Shown here: piece after piece, positions 28,032-38,956 of the stretch
Layout of the letters: each line of letters opens with the position of its first letter
Numbering within the stretch: position 1 is the stretch's first letter
Assembly: GCA_017849455.1 (NCBI GenBank)
Contig: JAFIGX010000009.1
Span: 124,001 to 188,000, forward strand
Length of the DNA: 64,000 bases
Reading direction: 5' to 3'
From: Pseudobacter sp.
Lineage (GTDB): Bacteria; Bacteroidota; Bacteroidia; Chitinophagales; Chitinophagaceae
Made by a program: the position numbers and the translations under genes
Notes under the pieces: generated by a model
What the model saw: only the letters and a program-made list of their open reading frames with translations
What the model was told of the DNA's origin: nothing
Database searches by the model: none

Positions 28032-29333
28032 ATGAAAATCATAATAAAACTGATGATAGGTGTGTTGTGGGCGGCCGGCTCTTTTGCACAGGAAACGGTG
28101 TACCCGGCGCCTGCACAAACACAGACCTTTGCCCTCATCAACGCCACTATCCATGTGGGGAACGGGCAGGTGATCGAAAATGGGATGATAGTGGTATCCG
28201 GCGGAAAGATAGCAGATGTTCGCCCCACCGCCGCCATTGCCGATGTAAAAGTGATCGATTGCAAAGGCAAGCATATTTATCCAGGACTGATCCTTTCTTC
28301 CTCACAGTTAGGATTACTCGAAGTACCCAGCGTTCGCGCCACTATCGACGCTACTGAACTGGGCGAGCTGAACCCGAACATCCGTTCCATCGTGGCTTAT
28401 AACACGGATTCGAAGATCATCAATACGCTGCGCAACTGCGGTATCCTGATGGCCAATATCGTACCGGCCGGCGGACTGCTCTCCGGTTCTTCCTCTGTAG
28501 TGCAACTGGATGCGTGGAACTGGGAAGATGCGGCCTATATCAAGGATAACGGCATTCACTTCCGTATGCCTTCCCTGCTGGCGCGGAGAGGTGGCGGCCG
28601 CGGATTCTTCTTTGCCCAACAGCCTGCCGGAGATCCGGTAAAGATGGGCTTGCAGCAGATCGAAGATATCAAAGGGTTCTTCCGTCAGGCCAAAGCCTAT
28701 CATGAGGAGGCGAAACATGAGCAGACCAATCTGAAATTCGAAGCGGTAAAAGGACTGTTCAACAAAACGCAGAAACTTTTCATTCATTGCAACATCGTCA
28801 AGGAGATGCTCATCGCTGTTGATTTCGTGAAGGAATTCGGATTTGATGTAGTGATCATCGGCGGGTCCGATAGCTGGCAGATCGCCGACCTCCTGAAGCA
28901 GAACAATATTGCCGTAATCCTGAACCAGTTGCACGATCTTCCTACGATGGTGGATGATGATATCGACCAGCCTTTCAAAACCCCTTCCATGTTGCAAAAG
29001 GCCGGAGTATTATTCGCCATCAATGATGACGATGGAAGTGCAAGGCATCGCAACCTGGCTTTCAATGCCGGTACTGCAGCAGCGTATGGGTTAACCAAAG
29101 AGCAGGCGCTGACAGCCATCACCCAAAGCCCGGCAAAGATCTTTGGCATTGCCGACCGTACAGGCACTATCGAAACGGGTAAGGATGCTAACATCGTAGT
29201 GAGTGGCGGTGATATATTGGATATGGGTGGGAACAGGATCGAGTATGCATTTATCCAGGGCCGTCAGCTCAACCTGGATGATAAGCAGAAGCAATTGTAT
29301 GAGCGATATAAATACAAATATGGGTTGAAGTAA
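28032..29333 (+). CDS. Exported amidohydrolase-like protein lacking the metal HxH
   Basis: 433 aa with signal peptide (MKIIIKLMIGVLWAAGSFA). It has the composite-domain signature of imidazolonepropionase-like amidohydrolases (FALINATIHVGNGQVIENGMIVVSGGKIADV; CKGKHIYPGLI; end TGTIETGKDANIVVSGGDIL). Where the metal-binding His-x-His should be, it reads LSSSQLGLLE. FIHCNIVKEM and NDDDGSARHRN remain at the later positions. It resembles the first module of the preceding protein. A non-catalytic partner of that protein is a reasonable inference. Closed by a strong terminator. Confidence 0.88.
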   Translation: MKIIIKLMIGVLWAAGSFAQETVYPAPAQTQTFALINATIHVGNGQVIENGMIVVSGGKIADVRPTAAIADVKVIDCKGKHIYPGLILSSSQLGLLEVPSVRATIDATELGELNPNIRSIVAYNTDSKIINTLRNCGILMANIVPAGGLLSGSSSVVQLDAWNWEDAAYIKDNGIHFRMPSLLARRGGGRGFFFAQQPAGDPVKMGLQQIEDIKGFFRQAKAYHEEAKHEQTNLKFEAVKGLFNKTQKLFIHCNIVKEMLIAVDFVKEFGFDVVIIGGSDSWQIADLLKQNNIAVILNQLHDLPTMVDDDIDQPFKTPSMLQKAGVLFAINDDDGSARHRNLAFNAGTAAAYGLTKEQALTAITQSPAKIFGIADRTGTIETGKDANIVVSGGDILDMGGNRIEYAFIQGRQLNLDDKQKQLYERYKYKYGLK

Positions 29334-29351
29334 GGAATAGATTTCTATAGC

Positions 29352-29395
29352 AAAGCCGCCACTGTCTATTGACAGTGGCGGCTTTTTATTTTATG
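29352..29395 (+). terminator. Intrinsic terminator of the amidohydrolase operon
   Basis: A perfect 15-bp stem (29352-29366 with 29371-29385) with loop TATT, followed by TTTTTATTTTAT on the plus strand. On the minus strand the flanking A/T tract makes it partly bidirectional for the convergent small membrane gene. Confidence 0.9.
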
Positions 29396-29405
29396 ATGTA
29401 TGTGG

Positions 29406-29753
29406 TCAGCCAAAAATTCTCGATCTGGCCGTCAGCAACAGGATAAGAATTACAAGGGAGATGACAGTGCCTGCCGGTAAGTACCATAGTGTGAGTATGG
29501 AAATGATAAGCCCCAGCTTATAGGACCAGGGTTGGCTATTGAGCAGCCCGAAGAGGAAGATCAACCACACGATACCTAATACGATGAACATTGGTCCCAG
29601 TTTAAAAACATCTACCTGTAATTTATGGAAGAGGTTGGCCCATGGGCCTGGTTTCTCAGGGCCAATGTACTTGCCTTTGAAAAGTACATAGAACCCATCC
29701 AACAGCATATAACCGCCATTGATGAAAGCGAGAATAGTGATAAGGATTTTCAT
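29406..29753 (-). CDS. Small membrane protein of unknown function
   Basis: 115 aa, ATG at 29753. Three strongly hydrophobic stretches (about 3-24, 52-73, 78-105) point to an integral membrane protein with a short loop containing GKYIGPEKPGPWANLFHKL. I recognise no family. It converges on the amidohydrolase operon with the shared terminator between them. It stands alone; no functional clue from neighbours. Confidence 0.75.
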   Translation of the reverse strand: MKILITILAFINGGYMLLDGFYVLFKGKYIGPEKPGPWANLFHKLQVDVFKLGPMFIVLGIVWLIFLFGLLNSQPWSYKLGLIISILTLWYLPAGTVISLVILILLLTARSRIFG

Positions 29754-29772
29754 ATCGAGAGAGGTTTTTTAT

Positions 29773-29780
29773 TATATTTG
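29773..29780 (+). promoter_or_regulatory. Promoter-like box with no intact gene downstream
   Basis: TATATTTG fits TAnnTTTG on the plus strand, with TTTC 21 nt upstream as a poor -33 element. The next 250 bp hold no credible gene; the Abi remnant starts at 30033. It may be the old promoter of that gene. Beyond it, 29781-30032 contains only an imperfect CCCGG/CCGGG dyad near 29940-29980. Confidence 0.3.
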
Positions 29781-30032
29781 CGCTTATTAGTTTCCGGTAG
29801 TATTATTTTGCCCCATTTCCACAGTGGGTAGTCAGATTTCTTCCCCGCGCTATTCCTTTCTTTTAAAAAATAACAAATACCTGCAAGATTGATGTGATAA
29901 GTGATTGGTAAATGAAAGCAGGGCCGTATAAAAACGAAAACCCGGATGCATGCAGAGCAGCGGCAAACCGGGAATACGAAGTAAAAGTAAATACACTTTT
30001 CAAAAGAAAAAAATAAATCTAAAAAATTATTC

Positions 30033-30430
30033 ATGCGATATGATGAATTTGAGACCCTGATCTCGTCGCAACGTCTTGACCGGTTTAAGGAGGCATGTAA
30101 TAACGATACCCGGAAAGCGCTTAGGCTTTACCGTTCAAATATCCGGCTTTCACAAGCCTTTCTGGGTGTATTAAGGATTTTAAGATCAGGAACAGGGTTG
30201 CCCATCATGAACCTATTTGTTTTGGAATGGATAGCAGAATTAGCACAGCTTATGTAAGAACACATTTTCAGCACATAATTGATCTTATAGGTATGATGGA
30301 TATAACCAGTAGCCGGCTATTATATGGAATTGATTGTGTTCTGAGGGAAGCCGACAGGCTGGATAGGCTTGCTGCGCAATGCACAAAAAAAGCACCCACC
30401 AACAGTGAGTGCTCTATCATCTCTCAATAA
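30033..30430 (+). pseudogene. Abi-family (Abi_2, HEPN) gene remnant with internal deletion and frameshift
   Basis: The first frame gives MRYDEFETLISSQRLDRF... RLYRSNIRLSQAFLGVL, the usual start of Abi_2 abortive-infection-like proteins. From about 30175 the homology continues in another frame as KDFKIRNRVAHHEPICFG, then ISTAYVRTHFQHIIDLIGM and LLYGIDCVLREADRLDRL, the usual end of the family. RNRVAHHE is the HEPN ribonuclease motif. The middle (roughly 100 or more residues in intact members) is missing and the frames no longer join. So this is a decayed defence-type or toxin-like gene. Its 3' end overlaps the secA terminator. Family call from memory of the motifs. Confidence 0.8.
30383..30413 (-). 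terminator. Intrinsic terminator of secA
   Basis: On the minus strand, 30 nt past the secA stop codon: AGCACTCAC, a 5-nt loop, GTGGGTGCT, then TTTTTT. A 9-bp stem with one G-T pair. Confidence 0.85.
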
Positions 30431-30442
30431 TAATTGATTCAT

Positions 30443-33769
<3,327 letters not shown>

Positions 33770-33808
33770 GTTATGGCGAATTATATTTAATAAAGTTGAC
33801 AGAACAAT

Positions 33809-33881
33809 GTTGCCACGCACTACACGGATTTTCACGGACTTTTTCCTCTTTTCTGTGAAAATCAGCGTGATCCGTGGCAAC
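33809..33881. repeat. intergenic hairpin, class D copy 2, ahead of secA
   Basis: Two 30-nt arms, 33809-33838 and 33852-33881, both starting (in opposite orientation) GTTGCCACG and sharing GATTTTCAC; about six mismatches. The 13-nt loop is pyrimidine-rich. Unlike the other hairpins it is upstream of a gene, 40 nt before the secA ATG and within the secA/regulator divergent region. Confidence 0.65.
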
Positions 33882-34047
33882 TAAAACATTACCCGGTCAA
33901 AAAGAGTGCTATACTTTGATAACGAGCCAATTTGACAGGGGATCAAAGGTACAAAAAAGCACCGGGATGGAGCTATTGGGTAAACTTTAACCAGTAGTTA
34001 TTTATAATGTTAAAAATATTAGTATATTGCGCTAAATTTATTAGTCT

Positions 34048-34797
34048 ATGTCTCTCGCTGGCAAGAACCTCAAATACCTGCGCAAATTGCGTGGATGGAC
34101 CCAGGAAGAGTTTGCCTCCCGGCTTCGTATCAAACGTTCTCTCCTGGGCGCGTACGAAGAAGAAAGGGCGGAACCCCGGATCGAAGTTCTGGAAATCGTG
34201 AGTGAGCTCTTCAAACTGACACTGGATGAATTATTGCTGAAAGACCTGGGGGATACCCGTGGTAATTATCTCGCCAAACGCCGTGCCCAGAAGCTGGCAG
34301 CCGGCACCAACGAGATACAGTTCGTGCCGGTAAAAGCGGCAGCCGGTTACCTGGCCGGTTATGCCGATCCTGAATTCATCGACGAGCTGAACACTTTTAC
34401 ATTGCCCATGCTGGCGCCAGGCACTTACCGGGCCTTCGAGATCGTGGGGGATTCCATGCTGCCTACTGCCAGCGGTTCCGTGATCGTGGGAGAGAAAGTG
34501 GATGATGTGGAAGATGTAAAGAACAACAATACCTATATTGTTATCTCCCGCAATGAGGGCATCGTTTATAAAAGGGTGATGAAAAATAACCGTTCGAAGA
34601 ACAAATTCACCCTGATCAGCGACAATCCTTCCTACCAGCCTTATAATATCAATGCCGAAGACGTGATCGAACTATGGCGGGCTACTCTCATCTTGAGCAA
34701 AACGAATGTGCAGCAACGATGGGATGTTAACCAGCTTGCCAGCCTGGTCAGCAACCTGCAGGAACAGGTAAGCACACTGAAGAAGAAAATGAATTGA
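34048..34797 (+). CDS. XRE-type HTH / S24 LexA-like transcriptional regulator
   Basis: Cytoplasmic DNA-binding repressor, 249 aa. The HTH_XRE domain covers residues 5-60 (LKYLRKLRGWTQEEFASRLRIKRS). The S24 serine-protease-like domain has Ser136 in GDSMLPT and Lys175 in VYKRV, a 39-residue spacing like LexA/UmuD. An Ala99-Gly100 pair in VKAAAGYLAG sits about 37 residues before the Ser, where LexA-type cleavage occurs. A short coiled coil (LASLVSNLQEQVSTLKK) ends the protein. Thus it may self-cleave on DNA damage. Target genes unknown; it is divergent from secA. Palindromes TAAATTTA and AATAT-n4-ATATT lie just before its ATG and could be operators. Confidence 0.88.
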   Translation: MSLAGKNLKYLRKLRGWTQEEFASRLRIKRSLLGAYEEERAEPRIEVLEIVSELFKLTLDELLLKDLGDTRGNYLAKRRAQKLAAGTNEIQFVPVKAAAGYLAGYADPEFIDELNTFTLPMLAPGTYRAFEIVGDSMLPTASGSVIVGEKVDDVEDVKNNNTYIVISRNEGIVYKRVMKNNRSKNKFTLISDNPSYQPYNINAEDVIELWRATLILSKTNVQQRWDVNQLASLVSNLQEQVSTLKKKMN

Positions 34798-34893
34798 AGT
34801 TGACAGGTTAAGAAGAAGTTTACAGGTTAAAAAGTTGACAGGTTGATAAGGGAATCTCCGTATCTCAGAGATTCCCGTATCAATTTTTTAACC
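34798..34893. repeat. intergenic hairpin with period-8 arms (class A, copy 5)
   Basis: Left arm units AGTTGACA, GGTTAAGA, then GGTTAAAA, AGTTGACA, GGTTGATA. The loop stem GGGAATCTC/GAGATTCCC is perfect. The right arm CGTATCAA, TTTTTTAA, CCAACTAC is partly decayed. It begins within a few nt of the regulator's stop codon. Confidence 0.7.
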
Positions 34894-35137
34894 AACTACC
34901 CAAACACCTTAGGTTCATACCTTTCATCCTGGCGAAGCAACTAATAATCACGGTTCCTTGTCTTTTAACAGATACGGGTCACTGTTACTGTAAGTAAGGC
35001 TAAAAGCATTGAAGGCAGGCACTTTCCCACCGTATAAATACTAAGGTCAACCGTTCTTCCAGAAAACCCGACCGGATTTTTGATAAGGAGATTTCCGAAT
35101 AGTATTTGAACTATTTTTGTTACCTCCAACCAACTGA
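34894..35137. other. Intergenic region ahead of the DUF5916 gene
   Basis: About 240 bp with no reading frame I would support. TATTTTTG at 35112-35119 fits the -7 consensus but leaves only about a dozen bases of leader before the ATG, and the nearest TTTG upstream is too far (29 nt), so I do not call it as a promoter. Confidence 0.35.
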
Positions 35138-37636
35138 ATGCGTAGAGCCCTAACTGCCACGATCTTTATCCTTTGTTTATGCGGACCGTCCATGGCTCAG
35201 ACCAAGACCACCAGGGCCGTAGAAACGAATTCTACCATTCATATCGATGGCGTTCTCGATGAAGCCGACTGGCAAAAAGCGCCCATCGCCACCGATTTTA
35301 TCACCAATTCCCCCGTATTCGGTAACCCGGCCAGCTCCCGCACCGAAGTGCGCATCCTGTATGACAATACGGCTCTCTACATAGGGGCTTTCCTGTATGA
35401 CGATCCGGCATCCATCCGCCGGCAACTGACTGCACGCGATAATGAACAACGATCGGATGTGGATTATTTTTCTATTTTCCTCGATACCTACAATGATCAT
35501 CAGAATGCTTTCCAGTTCCTCGTTACGGCCCGCAATGTGCAGAGCGATGCGCGCGTATCGCCCAATGTGGAGACCAGCTATGGCGTCTATGGCGACCTGA
35601 GCTGGGATGCCGTGTGGGACAGCAGGACCAGCTTCACAAAAGACGGATGGATAGTGGAGATGAAGATCCCTTTCTTTGCGATCCGCTTCCCGAAAAAAAA
35701 TATCCAGGACTGGGGCATTCAATTCCTTCGCTTCAGCAGGCGGCTGAGTGAAAGCAGCTTCTGGAACCCGGTGAACCCCAATATCAGTGGGCTCGTGAAC
35801 CAGTTCGGCGCTCTCACTGGATTGGAAAACCTGGTTCCACCATTGCGGCTGAGCTTTTCACCATACATCAGCGCCGGTTACCGGCAAACGCCACACGCCA
35901 CGGAGAATGGCAAATATGAAACATTGAAGAGCGGAGGCATGGACGTTAAATATGGCATCAGCGAAAGCTTTACCCTGGATGCCACGCTGATCCCGGATTT
36001 CGGACAGGTGATCTCCGATAATGTCGTGAATAATATCACCCCTTTCGAGATCCAGTTCCGGGAGAACCGGCCCTTTTTCACAGAAGGCACAGAGCTGTTC
36101 AATAAAGCAGGTATTTTCTATTCCAGGAGGATCGGCAGAACGCCCGATAAATTCCAATGGCTATACGACGAAACCCATAGCGGCTCACTGAACGACTATA
36201 CCATTCTTAAAAACCCCGCCGTTACACGATTATACAATGCCGTTAAATTTTCGGGCCGCACATCCAATAACCTGGGCATCGGTATTTTCAATGCAGTGAC
36301 GGAGGCTGTTCGTGCAAAGGTGCATAATAAATATAACGGTAACGATTCAACGATAATTACAGAACCGTTGGCCAATTATAATATCATTGTGCTCGATCAG
36401 GCGCTGAAGAACCGGTCTTACATCACTTTTACGAATACCAATGTATTGCGTGAAGGAAAGGACCATGATGCCAATGTTGCTGCGCTCGACATAGCGCTGT
36501 ATGATAAAAGGAACCGGTACGGACTGGTGCTGAAGCCCCGCTACAGCATGATCTTCGATACATCCGGCGGGTACAATGGTTTTTCCAATTACCTCGAACT
36601 GGGAAAGGTGAGCGGCAAACTCCAATTTAACGTGAGCAATGAAATGCGTACCGCCCGCTATGATCCCAATGACCTGGGCTTTTTACTGGCGCCCAATGAA
36701 TTCAGGAATAATGCGGCCATCAGTTACAATATCTATGAACCTTCACGCTCATTCCTGAATCAGAGCTATGGTATTTCCGCAGAACAAAGCTACCTGTTGA
36801 AGTCGTTCCGGTACCAGAAAACAAAGTTCGAAGCCTTTGCGGCCTGGGTGTTCAAAAATATGTGGGACCTGAAACTGTCTGCCGATATTGCGCCCTTCTG
36901 GTACAATGATTATTTTGAATTACAAACACCGGAAGACCTGTTGGTCACACCCCGGCAACCTCTTCGCAAATCACCTTACTATTCCTTTTTCGCCGATGGC
37001 AGCAGCGATAGCCGGAAGAGGCTGTATGTAAGCTGGTCGTTGGGTTTTGCAGAAACACCGCTTCCCAATGATCCTTATCACAAAATAGACCTGACGGCCC
37101 GGTACCGCTTCAGCGACAGGTTTTCGCTCACCGCCAATTTTTACAAGCAGTATGATAACGGCCAGTACGGATATGCTTTCTTCCGTGATGATCTCACCAA
37201 GGCTCCTATCTTGGCGCGTCGCCAATACACCGATATCACTGCTGTCCTTAGCGGCATCTATAATTTTACGCCCCGCATGAATATCACTTTCCGCGCAAGG
37301 CATTTCTGGAACCGGTTGCTCTACACCAACCTGTTCGACGTAAAGCCCGATGGTTACTGGACAGAACGTTTCGATCGAAATCCTGCCGATTACAATCTCA
37401 ATTACAATGCATTTAATCTCGATGTATTCTACACCTGGGACTTCAGGCTGGGGAGCCGCCTGATACTGGGCTGGAAGAACTGGCTGGGCAGCGATTACGA
37501 GTACCTGATCAACGGACAGCAATACAATAGTTATCCCCGCAACTTCGGAAGGGTGCTTGCATCGCCGCATGGCAATGAGCTGACCATCCGCTTCATTTAT
37601 TTCCTTAACTATCAGCAACTGATGAAGAAGGGTTAG
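35138..37636 (+). CDS. DUF5916 outer-membrane protein with CBM9-like N-terminal domain
   Basis: 832 aa, exported (signal MRRALTATIFILCLCGPSMA). Residues 30-225 are a carbohydrate-binding family 9-like domain (IHIDGVLDEADWQKA, ALYIGAFLYDDPASI, WDAVWDSRTSFTKDGWIVEMKIPF). The remaining 600 residues are DUF5916 (RENRPFFTEGTELF, IFYSRRIGR), with alternating aromatic/polar strands that suggest an outer-membrane beta-barrel. Typical DUF5916 proteins have this length and order. The function of the family is not established. Single gene, convergent with pdeM. Confidence 0.9.
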   Translation: MRRALTATIFILCLCGPSMAQTKTTRAVETNSTIHIDGVLDEADWQKAPIATDFITNSPVFGNPASSRTEVRILYDNTALYIGAFLYDDPASIRRQLTARDNEQRSDVDYFSIFLDTYNDHQNAFQFLVTARNVQSDARVSPNVETSYGVYGDLSWDAVWDSRTSFTKDGWIVEMKIPFFAIRFPKKNIQDWGIQFLRFSRRLSESSFWNPVNPNISGLVNQFGALTGLENLVPPLRLSFSPYISAGYRQTPHATENGKYETLKSGGMDVKYGISESFTLDATLIPDFGQVISDNVVNNITPFEIQFRENRPFFTEGTELFNKAGIFYSRRIGRTPDKFQWLYDETHSGSLNDYTILKNPAVTRLYNAVKFSGRTSNNLGIGIFNAVTEAVRAKVHNKYNGNDSTIITEPLANYNIIVLDQALKNRSYITFTNTNVLREGKDHDANVAALDIALYDKRNRYGLVLKPRYSMIFDTSGGYNGFSNYLELGKVSGKLQFNVSNEMRTARYDPNDLGFLLAPNEFRNNAAISYNIYEPSRSFLNQSYGISAEQSYLLKSFRYQKTKFEAFAAWVFKNMWDLKLSADIAPFWYNDYFELQTPEDLLVTPRQPLRKSPYYSFFADGSSDSRKRLYVSWSLGFAETPLPNDPYHKIDLTARYRFSDRFSLTANFYKQYDNGQYGYAFFRDDLTKAPILARRQYTDITAVLSGIYNFTPRMNITFRARHFWNRLLYTNLFDVKPDGYWTERFDRNPADYNLNYNAFNLDVFYTWDFRLGSRLILGWKNWLGSDYEYLINGQQYNSYPRNFGRVLASPHGNELTIRFIYFLNYQQLMKKG

Positions 37637-37687
37637 CCTGATTCAATCCGTAAATTTCTTTCACAAGGCTGAAAGAATATGGCTGGT

Positions 37688-38353
37688 TCATTGTAATTGC
37701 ATCACCTTATTGTCTACGATGGCAAAAACATTTTCGTGGCTGGATGGCCTGATCATGGCCATGCCGGTGAATTCACTGAAGGCTGGTAACACACAGAATT
37801 TATCCGTGAAATAAAAACACGGAAAGCAAAGTGACTGCCTGCCCTGCCCGTTGATGCGGATACCGGGATGCAGGTGGCCGGAGAAATAATAAGCGCTGCT
37901 GCCGAAGCTCCATTGATGGGGTGAGAGATCGTGGATGAACCCAAACAGGTCTTTGAGTGATAATATTTCTTCCGTTACGGTGATCCCTGTTTCATGATAC
38001 CACCGGTCGTGGAGGATATCATGATTGCCCTTCACCAGTTGAACATCGAGGGCAGGAAAATCATTCCTCCATTTCCGGAAGAGCTCCAACTCCTTGTTCT
38101 CGTGGCTGTGAAAGAGATCACCCACCACGATGAGCTGTTTGGGTTGAAAATATTGTAGTTGCCCAACCAGCCTTTGCAGGTCATTTTTATAAACACCCTG
38201 GGGTACAGGGATGCCCCATTTCCGGAAATGCCCTGTTTTTCCGAAATGCAGATCGGATACGATCAGGGTCTTTTCATCTTCCCAGAAAACGCAACGGTCG
38301 GAGGAGAGCCAAAGCTGCTGCTGACGTAATTTATATGAAACGGGAGCCTGCAT
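37688..38353 (-). CDS. pdeM: Ligase-associated DNA-damage-response endonuclease PdeM
   Basis: Calcineurin-like metallophosphoesterase that travels with LigB-type ligase, Lhr-like helicase and a beta-lactamase-fold exonuclease in the bacterial LPE repair cluster. 221 aa. Metal motifs: IVSDLHFGKTGHFR (about 30), VVGDLFHSHENKE, VKGNHD, and SGHLHPGI. The N-terminal LWLSSDRCVFWEDEKTLIVSD is typical. It lies 604 bp past the helicase stop codon and is split from it by a small gene on the other strand, so it has its own promoter. Confidence 0.92.
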   Translation of the reverse strand: MQAPVSYKLRQQQLWLSSDRCVFWEDEKTLIVSDLHFGKTGHFRKWGIPVPQGVYKNDLQRLVGQLQYFQPKQLIVVGDLFHSHENKELELFRKWRNDFPALDVQLVKGNHDILHDRWYHETGITVTEEILSLKDLFGFIHDLSPHQWSFGSSAYYFSGHLHPGIRINGQGRQSLCFPCFYFTDKFCVLPAFSEFTGMAMIRPSSHENVFAIVDNKVMQLQ

Positions 38354-38509
38354 GTAAGGACGGCAAAACTATTGAAAAATAGCCAAAGCCCCCTGCGCCA
38401 CCAATGATTTTCCACTGCTGCACATCAAGAATTCCTTCCGGCTCGTCAAACAAATTATAAATGACCTGGGATATGCAGTTGATTTGTGTTGAATCAAAAA
38501 TCATTTTGT

Positions 38510-38947
38510 ATGCAAACGACAATTTTCAAGAAAAGGACCCTGGGCCTGCTCGGTGTGGCTGTGCTCAGCGTGATATTCCTTGCTGCCGCAGCCCCCAAAG
38601 GCGCTGACCAGTACAGTATTTACCTCAACAACAAACTGATCATGAAAAGATATGTGGGACAGCCCCTCACATTGAAAAGCCTGGCCCTGGACAAAGCCAA
38701 TGAAAATGATAAGCTGGAGGTCCATTACACGAGTTGTCATGGGATTAGCAAAGACAGGCGCATCCAGTTGAAAGATGATAATGGCGCCGTACTGCAAGAA
38801 TGGAAGTTTGCCGATAATGCCGGCGGGGGCATGTCGATACCTGTGAAAGAATTACTGCAATGGCAAAAGAAAAACCCCCATGTGAACCTGTTCTATGCTT
38901 CACAGCAGTTACCTGCCGGCTGTTTGTTGGTGGGATTGAGTTTGTAA
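38510..38947 (+). CDS. Small exported protein of unknown function
   Basis: 145 aa from ATG at 38510, which begins MQTTIFKKRTLG and a hydrophobic signal segment ending AAAAP. The mature part has one CHG and one late Cys (LPAGCLLVG), which could form a disulphide, and alternates short strands (QYSIYLNNKLIMKRYV, LEVHYTSC, IQLKDDNGAVLQEW). No family recognised. It lies alone on the plus strand between pdeM and the helicase, inside the repair cluster. The dyad TTGATT-n7-AATCAA lies 12 nt before its ATG. Confidence 0.7.
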   Translation: MQTTIFKKRTLGLLGVAVLSVIFLAAAAPKGADQYSIYLNNKLIMKRYVGQPLTLKSLALDKANENDKLEVHYTSCHGISKDRRIQLKDDNGAVLQEWKFADNAGGGMSIPVKELLQWQKKNPHVNLFYASQQLPAGCLLVGLSL

Positions 38948-38956
38948 ATTGCCCAC

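Noticed and set aside
27072..28274. 400-codon open frame on the minus strand across the amidohydrolase genes
   Set aside because: It is antisense to two well-supported genes, spans their junction and its translation (His/Phe/Ile-rich) has no protein character.
29750..30034. 94-codon minus-strand frame in the gap before the Abi remnant
   Set aside because: Low-complexity Phe/Cys-rich translation, no start context, and it overlaps the start of the small membrane protein gene.
33770..33880. 37-residue N-terminal extension of secA
   Set aside because: It is read through the class D hairpin repeat; the conserved SecA start MLGFISKIFG begins at 33769.
35112..35119. TATTTTTG as the promoter of the DUF5916 gene
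   Set aside because: It would leave a leader of about a dozen bases and the nearest TTTG is 29 nt upstream, outside the usual spacing.
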